Assembly (NCBI GenBank): GCA_027919835.1
Contig: JANVFP010000042.1
Coordinates: forward strand, 248,001-312,000
DNA length: 64,000 nt
Reading direction: 5' to 3'
From: Lentinula raphanica
Lineage: Eukaryota; Basidiomycota; Agaricomycetes; Agaricales; Omphalotaceae
Shown here: one piece after another, positions 47,516-58,001 of the stretch
How positions within the stretch are numbered: position 1 is the stretch's first letter
Layout: every line of letters begins with the position of its first letter
The notes under the pieces: model-generated
Database searches by the model: none
Told to the model about the DNA's origin: nothing
What the model saw: the letters and a program-made list of their open reading frames with translations, nothing else
Made by a program: the position numbers and the translations under genes

Positions 47516-48576
47516 TTAGGCCCTTGAAGAGTGCTTTCTACTCTCACTGCGACGCTTCTGGAGCTGGTCATAGCAGGATTGATTGTCAATGGCTCTGTGC
47601 TGTTCCCCACACTCACTGCAGTAGCCATGCTTCCTGTTATTAGGACAGGGCTCTGAACACCTCTTCTCATTCCAAAGGATGCAAGGTGTGTCACGACGCT
47701 TTGAACTGGAAGAGGAAGATGATGAACTACTACCAGAAGGCCTCTTCCTAGCAGATAACAACTCTTTGAGCAGAAGAGTGTGGAAGCTTTCTGGATTGCC
47801 CAGATCAAAGGGAGTGTTGGCAGCCTTCTGCCTAGCTTCTTTATCAACTCTGATTGCCACAGATGGATCATAAGGTGAAGATCTGAAGTACTCCATAATT
47901 TGGGATTTATATGTCTCCAGCTCAATTTTTCTATGTGGATAAACCTTGAGCAATGGAGAAGTCCATGCATCAAAAACTCGGAGCCATTGAGACTCAGAAG
48001 TGACAGGCATAGACTTGAGGATTTGATCCTTACGAACCAGCTTGTACTCTGAACCAAAGTCTCTGCTATCATCATAAGTAGATGAGGAGAAGCTAACCAA
48101 GGCAGCATAGACTTTGTCAAAGTCAACAAAGCAATCCTTGACAATGAGGCGCAACAGAGAGATAGGGAGAGGGTCAGAGAAAGGCTGAGCAGCCAATAGT
48201 GATACAACAGGGTCCAAATTGCTCTCAGCAGCAAATAGATTCTTGAGTTCCCAAGTCTTCTGCACATGAGCAGGAAGAGATATAGGCCCTGACAGATGGG
48301 CCAAGTGAGGAGCAGCCTCAAGGAGTGAAGCAGGAAGCATTGAAGCAGTAGGAGCAGGTTTGACAGGAGAGGCAAGAAGCCTAGCCAAGGCATCTCTCCC
48401 AGCCTGTAGAATAGGCTCTGAATCTTGAGCAGAAGCACCAGAGTCAAGCTGGGCTTGCTCATCATCCAGGTCCTGAATCTGAGCTTGCATGCTAGCCCAA
48501 GCAGCCTCATTGACAGCATTCTCATGAGAGACAGCATTCTGATCAGCTGAAACAGCAGCCTCCTTCCCTTTGAGTT
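47516..48576 (-). pseudogene. Family II Gag-like protein, copy 5, N-terminus lost
   Basis: Acidic, helical N-terminal region (QIQDLDDEQAQLDSG..), a central helical domain and a C-terminal Ser-rich linker followed by a Cys/His cluster (CILWNEKRCSEPCPN..H.YCSECGEQH..C), resembling a zinc knuckle. It ends at about 47516, overlapping the open RT frame. The 5' part is replaced at 48577 by the end of another transposon. Confidence 0.85.
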
Positions 48577-48900
48577 CACTTTAGGCAACCACCAAAAGGT
48601 ATCATATTAGATAGGACAAGACCTGTAAATCCCCCATCTAATATGCTAAAAATCCCCAGGATTTCCCTTGTGGGACATCCCCACAAACCTGGGACATCCC
48701 TTGTGGGATGTCCCCCCTGACTTGGGATGTTCCTTTGTAAATGGGATGTCCCCACAGGATGTCCCTTTAACTTGGGATGTCCCTACAGGATGTCCCTTTA
48801 ACTTGGGGTGTCCCTACAGGATGTCCCCTAGCAGGATGTCCCTCAAATTTTAACTTGGGATGTCCCCTACAGGATGTCCTCTTTAACTTGGGATTTGTGC
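48577..48900 (+). mobile_element. One end of a TIR element with GGGATGTCCC words
   Basis: Starts CACTTTAGGCAACCACC, related to the CACTTCAGGCACC termini at 16938, 24778 and 33189. It is followed by about ten copies of GGGATGTCCC or GGACATCCC within 260 bp. It interrupts family II gag (copy 5). The other end is not seen; 48900-49446 may be its interior. Confidence 0.7.
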
Positions 48901-49354
48901 GTGGCAAAGGACGGGGCAAAGGACGATGACTACCAGGAGCTGCTGGTGGTGCCGTAACTGCATACTTACGCATTTCATCTGAATTAGGTCCTGTATCAGA
49001 AGTGTGAGCATGAGCTCGAGCTGCCGCATAAACAGGAATAGGTGCAGCTGCAGCAGGAACTCGACCCGAAGCAGGAGCAGGAGCTCGAATCGGAACAGGG
49101 GCAGGAGCTCGACCCGGAGCGGGAGCAGGAGCGGGAGCGGGAGCAGGAGCGGGAGCGGGAGCAGCAGCGGGAGCGGGAGCAGGAGCGGGAACAGGAGCAG
49201 GAGCAACTTGGTTGTCTGCTGTCTCTCGACCATATACAGCTTTTATCCATGACTTGACATCACTAACCAATGTCACAGTCGTGTTGTTCACATCTACAAC
49301 AACAGGAATACTTCCTTGGTCTTCAAGATCCATAGCTATCTCTTCTGAAAGCAA
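48767..49354 (-). CDS. Exon-like open frame with Ala-Pro repeats, unknown
   Basis: An ordinary-looking N-terminal stretch (MDLEDQGSIPVVVDVNNTTV..WIKAVYGRE) preceded by a good AG acceptor (TTTCAG near 49346), then a long Ala-Pro repeat encoded by GGAGCNGGAGC repeats. It ends in basic Gly-His-Pro repeats that are merely translated GGGATGTCCC words. It is probably an exon of a gene inside the transposon that starts at 48577; no family is recognised. Confidence 0.3.
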   Translation of the reverse strand: MLSEEIAMDLEDQGSIPVVVDVNNTTVTLVSDVKSWIKAVYGRETADNQVAPAPVPAPAPAPAAAPAPAPAPAPAPAPAPGRAPAPVPIRAPAPASGRVPAAAAPIPVYAAARAHAHTSDTGPNSDEMRKYAVTAPPAAPGSHRPLPRPLPRTNPKLKRTSCRGHPKLKFEGHPARGHPVGTPQVKGTSCRDIPS

Positions 49355-49446
49355 TCATTAGAACATATGCACAGATCTTGTGAGTGGCACAAACCTTCAG
49401 TCCAATATTCGAACTCATACGGAATACCAGGGACAGGGTGTACATC

Positions 49447-49943
49447 GGGCCTCTCTCAAGTTTGAGAATGGCAGAGCTGGTTACCACTTGCCTTATCACA
49501 AGAGTGATCCCTTTTACCATGGAACAGATATTCTCCAAAGTCATCAAGCAGTGGCTAGTCCTGTGTCTCTCCTCAAGGAATACTGTACTATCAGGGACAA
49601 ACTACATGGAGCCAGGCCTGCATTGTTCCTCTGTGAAGATGGAACACTCCCCACTAGATCCTGGTTTGAATCTAGGTTCTTTGCTTATGTTGGTAGGGAG
49701 TTTGGTGGACATTCACTTAGAGCTGGTGGTGCAACCTTTTATGCCAGACTTGGTCTTTCTGAATCTGTGATTATGGCTTTAGGACGTTGGTCTTCTTCAG
49801 CTTGGAAAATATATATCAGAGACAATCCTACAGTAAGAGCAGAACTACAACTAGCTTCACTCAAACAAGCCCAAAGATCTTGAGACTGTATCCCTGTACT
49901 ATTGTAACACCATCCAATCTGATATACAACCATTTAACTCGCG
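49447..49943 (+). pseudogene. Family II YR recombinase, copy 4, 5'-truncated
   Basis: From CGGGCCTCTCTCAAG onward it matches the YR of the other copies, but on the plus strand. It includes the HxxR motif (GGHSLRAGGA) and GRWSSSAWKIYIR with the Tyr, stop at about 49883, and 60 bp of 3' flank. The N-terminal half and the first catalytic Arg are missing. The 3' flank is cut at ACTCGCG by the end of copy 3. Confidence 0.9.
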
Positions 49944-51258
49944 CCTCTGCCTTTTGCACTCAGGTGGGACAGGAAGTAAGAGTTAGCCAACACTGGGCCA
50001 AAGCCCATAACATTCAGAGTGGATCATGGAGGGCTACATAATGGTACAGGATAGGTAAGGATGTAGCTACATACCACTACATATATACAAACAGTGAGAA
50101 CATACATGATATGAGGGAGAGGAGGGAGGGTGAAGGAAAAAGAGGCAGATCAAGGTTAGATCTATGTAGATAAGAGTCAGTACAATGTAGAGGCTTATCA
50201 GACATGATCAGAGTGCACTGAGACACCAAAAACCCAAGATCTAAGAAAGGAATCAACTCCTAGAGTGTCTGATCACCTTAGATCTGTCTGGATGTGCTTT
50301 GATGTCTGTTCAGTGTCTTGATGGTGAAAAATGCGAAATTTCATACCAGATTCCTGTATCTGAGACACCTCTGGAAGGCCTATACTCTGTACAGATGGAG
50401 GAATGTGCTGGATAGTGAAATCAGAGCTCAAATAGAGCAAGGGGACATGCAGGCAGCCTCACCCAGGTCAGAGATGGTGGGGGAAGGAAAGGAAGAATGG
50501 GAGATCAAAAACTGATGATGAAACTCGCTTTTACAGGCCTCTGCTCAGACCTCTGGCACCTGTAACAGCCACCATCAGGACCAGATCAACCCCATCATGA
50601 TTTGCCTGATGCATGTGAAGATGGGACCATGTGCAGCTATCAGCTGATGATCCAAGTGCCCCATAGGCGCTGGGATTGTCCGAAATATGTCCAGAGACCC
50701 ATGTGATGTGTCTAGGCATGGTCCAGAGTGATCTAGAGACTCTGGGAGTGAAATAACACTCAAGTCCGCTTTTTGTGTTTTGAGTGTGCAACTCGAAATG
50801 ACGATTACGGGAGAACCAGTGAACCAAATGCCTTCAAATTTGTTCTCATCCCGAAGGGGACATGGAGCCGCACATTTTCACTTAAGACACCTAAGGGATT
50901 CATCCAGAACTGCGTGGTGTAGAGCGAAATGTAAATCAAAAGTTCTATCAGAGGATTCTGAGCACTTTGGTGAAAAAGTGTGCATAACTCCACACAGACT
51001 GGGTATCATTACTAGGTCATAGTGGACAACTTGCAGGGGCAATAGAGCTCTGTATGCGTGCACAGTATAGTGGCAAGAGCTTTTGAGGGTGGCCAGCAAT
51101 TAAGTGTATTCATGTACACATTAGGTATGATGAAGGTAAAGACCTTCATGTACATACCTGTTGTGATGAATAGTGCACTATAATTGCTGGGAGATGATCT
51201 GTTGTTTGCAGAGGCCTGCAGAAAGGCTCCCTACCCTTGGAATCCGCCTTCATGTCGA
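49944..51258 (-). mobile_element. A-B unit, 1315 bp (A2-B2 end of copy 3)
   Basis: Complete unit with ends CCTCTGCC.. and ..CATGTCGA, exactly 1315 bp like those at 56557 and 59390. It is directly followed by the 93-bp B1 repeat and the YR gene of copy 3, so it forms the A2-B2 terminus of that element. No convincing coding sequence. Confidence 0.9.
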
Positions 51259-51351
51259 CCTCTGCCTTTTGCACTCAGGTGGGACAGGAAGTAAGAGTTA
51301 GCCAACACTGGGCCAAAGCCCATAACATTCAGAGCGGATCATGGAGGGCTA
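51259..51351 (-). repeat. B1 repeat of family II copy 3 (93 bp)
   Basis: CCTCTGCC..GGAGGGCTA, identical or nearly so to the first 93 bp of the A-B units. It lies between the A2-B2 unit and the YR 3' flank. Confidence 0.9.
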
Positions 51352-51469
51352 TAATTGCTATGAAATGTTGTTGAGGGGTGGATGGTGGTGAAAGGAAATG
51401 TGAATGAGACGCGAGTTAAATGGTTGTGTATCAGATTGGATGGTGTTACAATAGTACAGTTATACAGTG

Positions 51470-52480
51470 TCAAGATCTTTGGGCTTGTTTGAGTGAAGCT
51501 AGTTGTAGTTCTGCCCTTACTGTAGGATTGTCTCTGATATATATTTTCCAAGCTGCAGAAGACCAACGTCCTAAAGCCATAATCACAGATTCTGAAAGAC
51601 CAAGTCTGGCATAAAAGGTTGCACCACCAGCTCTAATTGAATGTCCACCAAACTCCCTACCAACATAAGCAAAGAACCTGGATTCAAACCAGGATCTAGT
51701 GGGGAGTGTCCCATCTTCACAGAGGAACAATGCAGGCCTGGCTCCTTATAGTTTGTCTCTGATAGCACAGTATTCCTTGAGGAGAGACACAGGACTAGCC
51801 ACTGCTTGATGACTTTGGAGAATATCTGTTCCATGGTAAAAGGGATCACTCTTGTGATAAGGCAAGTGGTAACCAGCTCTGCCATTCTCAAACTTGAGAG
51901 AGGCCCGCTTGATCACTTTATGCCAGTCACGCAGATCATGCTGATTAGGAACAGTGAGTTCACCAATGCGATGACAGCCATAGAAGCCACAGCTCATGAG
52001 AGTTGCAAACAGAAGATCATCATAGGATAGATGACGAGAGTCATAGAAGAGTTGGATATGAGATATTTGAAGAGGAGGCTTCCTCTTGACTGGATCAGCT
52101 CTAACTTTCTTGGAGCCTCTGATTGTAGCTTGAACCAGAGGATGAGCACGAGATTCATCAAAGTGAGGATACCGTTGTTTAAGAAAGTGACGAGCACCAG
52201 AGAGATATTTGGGTCCAGAGGCAATGTGTCTGGATGATGTGTAGGCAATGTATCTGGAAAGTGTGGATGGAGTAGGATCCAGATCAAGTTTGTGTGATGT
52301 GCAGAAGTGGATGTAATCCCTAGCACCTGTAGTATAGTTCTGTTTAGTAGACTTTTCAATGGCATGGGCTTGAAGGAACGACACCAAGTCATCTAACTTG
52401 TTCAAGTCCATAGGAGGGTGAGCAGAGTGCCCTTGTCTCTTTCTCTGCTCACCCATGGCCTCTAAAAGGACTCTCTCCAT
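51470..52480 (-). pseudogene. Family II YR recombinase, copy 3, one premature stop
   Basis: Full-length gene starting MERVLLEAMGEQ; its ATG overlaps the RT stop by 19 bp. Core-binding region (YTTGARDYIHFC..), catalytic Arg in GFYGCHRIGEL, HxxR in GGHSIRAGG, Tyr in AWKIYIRD. At 51746-51748 a stop (DKL-stop) replaces the CAT codon of the other copies, so this copy is inactive unless read through. Confidence 0.9.
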
Positions 52481-54189
52481 CGCGCCGGCAGTAGCTCTCT
52501 TGGAGGCTCAAAAGTGCGGACGCGGTAGGAGGGGAACTGGAGCTTGAAGTCATCCAGTAAAAGTCTAGATAGAAGGTCTGCCTTGATGTTGTCCTTGCCA
52601 GGAATATGACGAACTCTGATGTCAATACCAGTCTTGAGAACTATACCAGCAATAGCAAGAAGGATGGAGTTGTGTGATGATTCTTTGACTGCAAGAGAGC
52701 TGAGCACTTGAACAGAGTCTAGGCTGTCTGAAAAGAAGAGAGCTCTCTTGGGGGGACTAGGTTTGGAAGGGATATGATGTAGGCCAGATAGAATAGCTAG
52801 TAGCTCTCTGAAGAAGATATCAACAATTGGGCTGCCAGGAGTTGGATGCACTTGATAGCAAAACCCATTGCTAGCATAGACAAAGGAGAGGCCTATATTG
52901 CTTGCATCAGTCCAGCATACAAAGTCTGCTTCACTGTCACTCCATGCTTGGGCATCTACAAATCGTATCCCAATGGCAGATTTGAGCATGTCAGAGAACC
53001 AAGTCAGGTCCCTATGCACTTCACCATTGATAGGGATGTGACGAAATTGAAGTGTCTTCCCACTCATTTTGCGATACATTTCTGTAAGAGCAGGTCTAGC
53101 CCATGGAAGAATATTAAGTGACCAGTTTAGAGAACCTGTTAGATGCTGCCAGTCTCTGAGTGCAGCTTTGCGATTGGGAGATGAGAGGAATGTGTGGATG
53201 GCTTCCACAAGTCCATCTATGGATTCCTGAGTCAAAGAGATGGAGCCTTTCATGATATCTGTCAAGAAGCCAATGATTAACAGCCAGACTCCCCAGTCTT
53301 GTTTTCTGTCTTCATAGGGGCAGTCAATCATGTCCCAAAAGACTAGAAGCTGTACTTGTCTCTTGGGATACTTCTTGCCATGAAAGGTGATCAGATTCCT
53401 CTTGAAGTCCCATCCAAAGAAATCGTCCATGTAGACATGTAGATTGGGAATTCCTCGCTTCTCAGTCCCAAACCAACACAGGAGTGCTGATACAGAGCAC
53501 CAACAGTGAGGAGATGTTCTAGTTCCAAAAACTAATCTCCTCACAATGTGAAATCTTCCATCCACAGAAACAACTTGACAAAGTTGCCAGAGAGGATGAG
53601 CAGGGAGATTGAGGAAGGCTTTGGCTACATCACTTTTAAACAGAACAAGCTCCTCATTAGGGTGCTCTTTGATAACATCATTGAGCACCTGGCCAAAAGT
53701 GTGCATGTCATCATATTTGACTTTGGCCTCCTCTCTAGGGATACCATCATTAAGACCTGATGCAGTTTGGTCCATGACAACTCTGGCTTTCCCCTTCTGC
53801 CAGACTACAAACATAGGGGAAACCCTCATGCCAGGTAATAGTACAAAGTCTTCTGGTAGTGCTTCTGACCACCTCCCAGCAGCTACCTCCTGATCTCTGT
53901 GACCTCTAAGCGCAGCAATGTCCTCTGATTCAGTCACATAGTTGTCCACTTTCTGTTTGCACTCTTCTTCCCACTCTGCTTCATAGAAAGGCCAGAACCC
54001 TTCTCTTAATGGATGAATGACAGAAGCAACAAAGGGTTGGTTAGGATGAGAAGATAGTAGGAGTTCCAAACGATCCACATTGAATGGAGTTTCAACTTTG
54101 ATGTAACCAGACATAGATTGCAAGGTAGCAAGAATTTGAGGATTGTTCAAAAGATGTTCAGGAGGTGAAGGTAGAGGAGGTGCAGTCAT
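52462..54189 (-). CDS. Family II RT-RNase H, copy 3
   Basis: From MTAPPLPSPPEHLL to WRESF. RT motifs FKSDVAKAFLNLP and HVYMDDFFGW; RNase H residues in VCWTDASN, FRELLAILSG, LFFSDSLDSV and DNIKADLLSR. Open throughout, so it is probably enzymatically complete. It lacks a nearby stop upstream, so a Gag-RT fusion by frameshifting is possible. YR follows with a 19-bp overlap. Confidence 0.93.
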   Translation of the reverse strand: MTAPPLPSPPEHLLNNPQILATLQSMSGYIKVETPFNVDRLELLLSSHPNQPFVASVIHPLREGFWPFYEAEWEEECKQKVDNYVTESEDIAALRGHRDQEVAAGRWSEALPEDFVLLPGMRVSPMFVVWQKGKARVVMDQTASGLNDGIPREEAKVKYDDMHTFGQVLNDVIKEHPNEELVLFKSDVAKAFLNLPAHPLWQLCQVVSVDGRFHIVRRLVFGTRTSPHCWCSVSALLCWFGTEKRGIPNLHVYMDDFFGWDFKRNLITFHGKKYPKRQVQLLVFWDMIDCPYEDRKQDWGVWLLIIGFLTDIMKGSISLTQESIDGLVEAIHTFLSSPNRKAALRDWQHLTGSLNWSLNILPWARPALTEMYRKMSGKTLQFRHIPINGEVHRDLTWFSDMLKSAIGIRFVDAQAWSDSEADFVCWTDASNIGLSFVYASNGFCYQVHPTPGSPIVDIFFRELLAILSGLHHIPSKPSPPKRALFFSDSLDSVQVLSSLAVKESSHNSILLAIAGIVLKTGIDIRVRHIPGKDNIKADLLSRLLLDDFKLQFPSYRVRTFEPPRELLPARWRESF

Positions 54190-54319
54190 AGTAGATGTGA
54201 TACTGGGAGGAATGATATTACAAGAAGAACTAGAAGAAGACCAAAGATAGCCACGTCTAAAACGTGGATTTGAAGCAGATTGGGTAGAGTCCAGAGTATG
54301 CTTTGTCCCAGCCAGAGAT

Positions 54320-55466
54320 TTAGGCCCTTGAAGAGCGCTTTCTACTCTCTCTGCGACGCTTCTGGAGCTGGTCATAGCAGGACTGGTTGTCAATAGCTCT
54401 GTGCTGTTCCCCACACTCACTGCAGTAGCCATGCTTCCTGTTATTAGGACAGGGCTCTGAACACCTCTTCTCATTCCAAAGGATGCAAGGTGTGTCACGA
54501 CGTTTCGAACTGGAAGAGGAAGATGATGAACTACTACCAGAAGGCCTCTTCCTAGCAGATAACAACTCTTTGAGCAGAAGAGTGTGGAAGCTCTCTGGAT
54601 TGCCCAAATCAAAGGGAGTGTTGGCCGCTTTCTGCCTAGCTTCTTTATCAACTCTGATAGCCACAGATGGATCATAAGGTGAAGATCTGAAGTACTCCAT
54701 GATTTGTGCTTTGTATGTCTCCAGCTCAATTTTTCGATGTGGATAAACCTTGAGCAATGGAGCAGTCCATGCATCAAAAACTCGGAGCCATTAAGACTCA
54801 GAAGTGACAGGAACAGACTTGAGCACTTTACGAACCAACTTGTACTCAGACCCAAAGTCTCTACTATCATCATAAGTAGATGAGGAGAAGCTGACCAAGG
54901 CAGCATAAACTTTGTCAAAGTCAACAAAGCGATCCTTGACAATGAGGCGCAACAGAGAGACAGGAAGAGGGTCAGAGAACGGCTGAGCAGCCAAGAGTGA
55001 TACAACAGGGTCCAGATTGCTCTCAGCAGCAAATAGATTCTTGAGCTCCCAAGTCTTCTGCACATGAGCAGGAAGAGAAGAGGGACCTGATAGATGGGCC
55101 AAGTGAGGAGCAGCTTCAAGAAGTGCAGGAGGAAGCATTGAAGCAGTAGCAGTAGGTTGTGAAGGAGAGGCAAGAAGCCTAGCCAAGGCATCTCTCCCAG
55201 CCTGTAGAATAGGCTCTGAATCTTGAGGAGAAGCACCAGAGTCAAGCTGGGCTTGCTCATCATCCAGGTCCTGAATCTGGGCTTGCATGCTAGCCCAAGC
55301 AGCCTCATTGACAGCATCCTCATGAGAGACAGCATTCTGATCAGCTGAAACAGCAGCCTCCTTCCCTTTGAGTTTGTCTCTCTTAAACTGATTGGTCTCT
55401 CTCTGAATATCCATGATCTGAGACACATAGTCTTGGGATACAACAGGATCATTGGATGATATATCT
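54320..55466 (-). pseudogene. Family II Gag-like protein, copy 3, nonsense mutation
   Basis: Same domains as copy 5 plus more of the N-terminus (NDPVVSQDYVSQIMDIQRE). At about 54791 TAA replaces the CAA present in copy 5 (SESQWLR became SES-stop-WLR), a C-to-T change on the coding strand. The 5' part is cut at 55467 by the B repeat of copy 2. Confidence 0.9.
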
Positions 55467-55559
55467 CCTCTGCCTTTTGCACTCAGGTGGAACAGGAAGT
55501 AAGAGTTAGCCAACACTGGGCCAAAGCCCATAACATTCAGAGCGGATCATGGAGGGCTA
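55467..55559 (-). repeat. B repeat of family II copy 2 (93 bp)
   Basis: Single B copy that directly abuts the gag of copy 3; no A2-B2 follows it. A B1 x B2 exchange that removed A2 would explain this. Confidence 0.88.
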
Positions 55560-55678
55560 TAGATTGCTATGAGATGTTGTTCAGGGGTGGATGGTGGTGA
55601 GAGAAAATGTGAATGAGACGCGAGTTAAATGGTTGTATATCAGATTGGATGGTGTTACAATAGTACAGGGATACAGTG

Positions 55679-56556
55679 TCAAGATCTTTGGGCTTGTTTG
55701 AGTGAAGCTAGTTGTAGTTCTGCCCTTACTGTAGGATTGTCTCTGATATATATTTTCCAAGCTGTAGAAGACCAACGTCCTAAAGCCATAATCACAGATT
55801 CAGAAAGACCAAGTCTGGCATAAAAGGTTGCACCACCAGCTCTAAGTGAATGTCCACCAAACTCCCTACCAACATAAGCAAAGAACCTAGATTCAAACCA
55901 GGATCTAGTGGGGAGTGTTCCATCTTCACAGAGGAACAATGCAGGCCTGGCTCCATGTAGTTTGTCCCTGATAGTACAGTATTCCTTGAGGAGAGACACA
56001 GGACTAGCCACTGCTTGATGACTTTGGAGAATATCTGTTCCATGGTAAAAAGGATTACTCTTGTGATAAGGCAAGTGGTAACCAGCTCTGCCATTCTCAA
56101 ACTTGAGAGAGGCCCGCTTGATCACCTTACGCCAGTCACGCAGATCATGCTGATTAGGAACAGTAAGTTCACCAATGCGGTGACAGCCATAGAAGCCACA
56201 GCTCATGAGAGTTGCAAGCAGAAGATCATCATAGGAGAGATGACGAGAGTCATAGAAGAGTTGGATATGAGATATTTGAAGAGGAGGCTTCCTCTTGACT
56301 GGATCAGCTCTAACTTTCTTGGAGCCTCTGATTGTAGCTTGAACCAGAGGATGAGCACGAGATTCATCAAAGTGAGGGTAGATTTGTTTAAGAAAGTGAC
56401 GAGCACCAGAGAGATATTTGGGTCCAGAGGCAATGTGTCTGGATGTGTATGCAATGTATCTGGAGAGTGTGGATGGAGTAGGATCCAGATCAAGCTTGTG
56501 TGAGGTGCAGAAGTGGATGTAATCCCTAGCACCTGTAGTATAGTTCTGTTTAGTAG
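55679..56556 (-). pseudogene. Family II YR recombinase, copy 2, C-terminal part
   Basis: Contains the whole catalytic domain (GCHRIGEL, GGHSLRAGG, AWKIYIRD) with an open frame. The first 43 codons are separated from it by the A-B unit at 56557-57871 and lie at 57872-58001. Apart from this insertion the gene looks intact. Confidence 0.92.
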
Positions 56557-57871
56557 CCTCTGCCTTTTGCACTCAGGTGGGACAGGAAGTTAGAGTTAGC
56601 CAACACTGGGCCAAAGCCCATAACATTCAGAGCGGATCATGGAGGGCTACATAATGGTACAGGATAGGTAAGGATGTAGCTACATACCACTACATATATA
56701 CAAACAGTGAGAACATACATGATAGAAGGGAGAGGAGGGAGGGTGAAGGAAAAACAGGCAGATCAAGGTTAGATCTATGTAGATAAGGGTTAGTACAATG
56801 TAGAGGCTTATCAGACATGATCAGAGCGCACTGAGACACCAAAAACCCAAGATCTAATAAAGGAATCAACTCCTAGAGTGTCTGATCACCTTAGATCTGT
56901 CTGGATGTGCTTTGATGTCTGTTCAGTGTCTTGATGGTGAAAAATGCGAAATTTCATACCAGATTCCTGTATCTGAGACACCTCTGGAAGGCCTATACTC
57001 TGTACAGATGGAGGAATGTGCTGGATAGTGAAATCAGAGCTCAAATAGAGCAAGGGGACATGCAGGCAGCCTCACCCAGGTCAGAGATGGTGGGGGAAGG
57101 AAAGGAAGAATGGGAGATCAAAAACTGATGATGAAACTCGCTTTTACAGGCCTCTGCTCAGACCTCTGGCACCTGTAACAGCCACCATCAGGACCAGATC
57201 AACCCCATCATGATTTGCCTGATGCATGTGAAGATGGGACCATGTGCAGCTATCAGCTGATGATCCAAGCGCCCCATAAGCGCTGGAAATGTCCGAAATA
57301 TATCCAGAGACCCATGTGATGTGTCTAGGCATGGTCCAAAGTGATCTAGAGACTCTGGGAGTGAAATAACACTCAAGTCCGCTTTTTGTGTTTTGAGTGT
57401 GCAACTCGAAATGGCGATTGCGGGAGAACCAGTGAACCAAATGCCTTCAAATTTGTTTTCATCTCGAAGGGGACATGGAGCCGCACATTTTCACTTAAAA
57501 CACCTAAGGGATCCATCCAGAACTGCGTGGTGTAGAGCCAAATGTAAATCAAAAGCTCTATTAGAGGATTCTGAGCACTTTGGTGAAAAAGTGTGCATAA
57601 CTCCACACAGACTGGGTATCATCACTAGGTCATAGTGGACAACTTGTAGGGGCAATAGAGCTCTGTATGCGTGCACAGTATAGTGGCAAGAGCACTTGAG
57701 GGTAGCCAGCAATTAAGTGTATTCATGTACACATTAGGTATGATGAAGGTGAAGACCTTCATGTACATACCTGTTGTGATGAATAGTGCACTATAATTGC
57801 TGGGAGATGATCTGTTGTTTGCAGAGGCCTGCAGCAAGGCTCCCTACCCTTGGAATCCGCCTTCATGTCGA
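56557..57871 (-). mobile_element. A-B unit, 1315 bp, inserted in a YR gene
   Basis: Flanks TTTAGTAG (left) and ACTTTTCAATGG (right) rejoin to the uninterrupted sequence seen in copy 3, with no base gained, lost or duplicated. It is therefore a clean insertion of a coding-free unit without target duplication. Confidence 0.95.
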
Positions 57872-58001
57872 ACTTTTCAATGGCATGGGCTTGAAGGAAT
57901 AACACCAAGTCATCTAGCTTGTTCAAGTCCATAGGAGGGTGAGCAGAGTGCCCTTGTCTCTTCCTCTGCTCACCCATGGCCTCTAAAAGGACTCTCTCCA
58001 T
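57872..58001 (-). pseudogene. Family II YR recombinase, copy 2, N-terminal part
   Basis: MERVLLEAMGEQRKRQG.. up to the codon pair interrupted by the A-B unit. The start overlaps the stop of the RT frame, as in copy 3. Confidence 0.9.

Noticed and set aside
47516..48588. Long N-terminal extension of the RT frame (Leu/Ser-rich, several hundred codons) in copies 3 and 5
   Set aside because: It is an out-of-frame reading of gag, whose own frame has zinc-knuckle and helical features. Only the possibility of frameshift expression is kept.
49004..49257. Ser/Arg- and Glu-rich frames on both strands
   Set aside because: These are alternative readings of a GGAGCNGGAGC simple repeat.
56557..57871. A-B unit as a Helitron
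   Set aside because: It lacks a CTRR end with a hairpin and does not sit between A and T. The B1-A2-B2 relation to family II explains it better.
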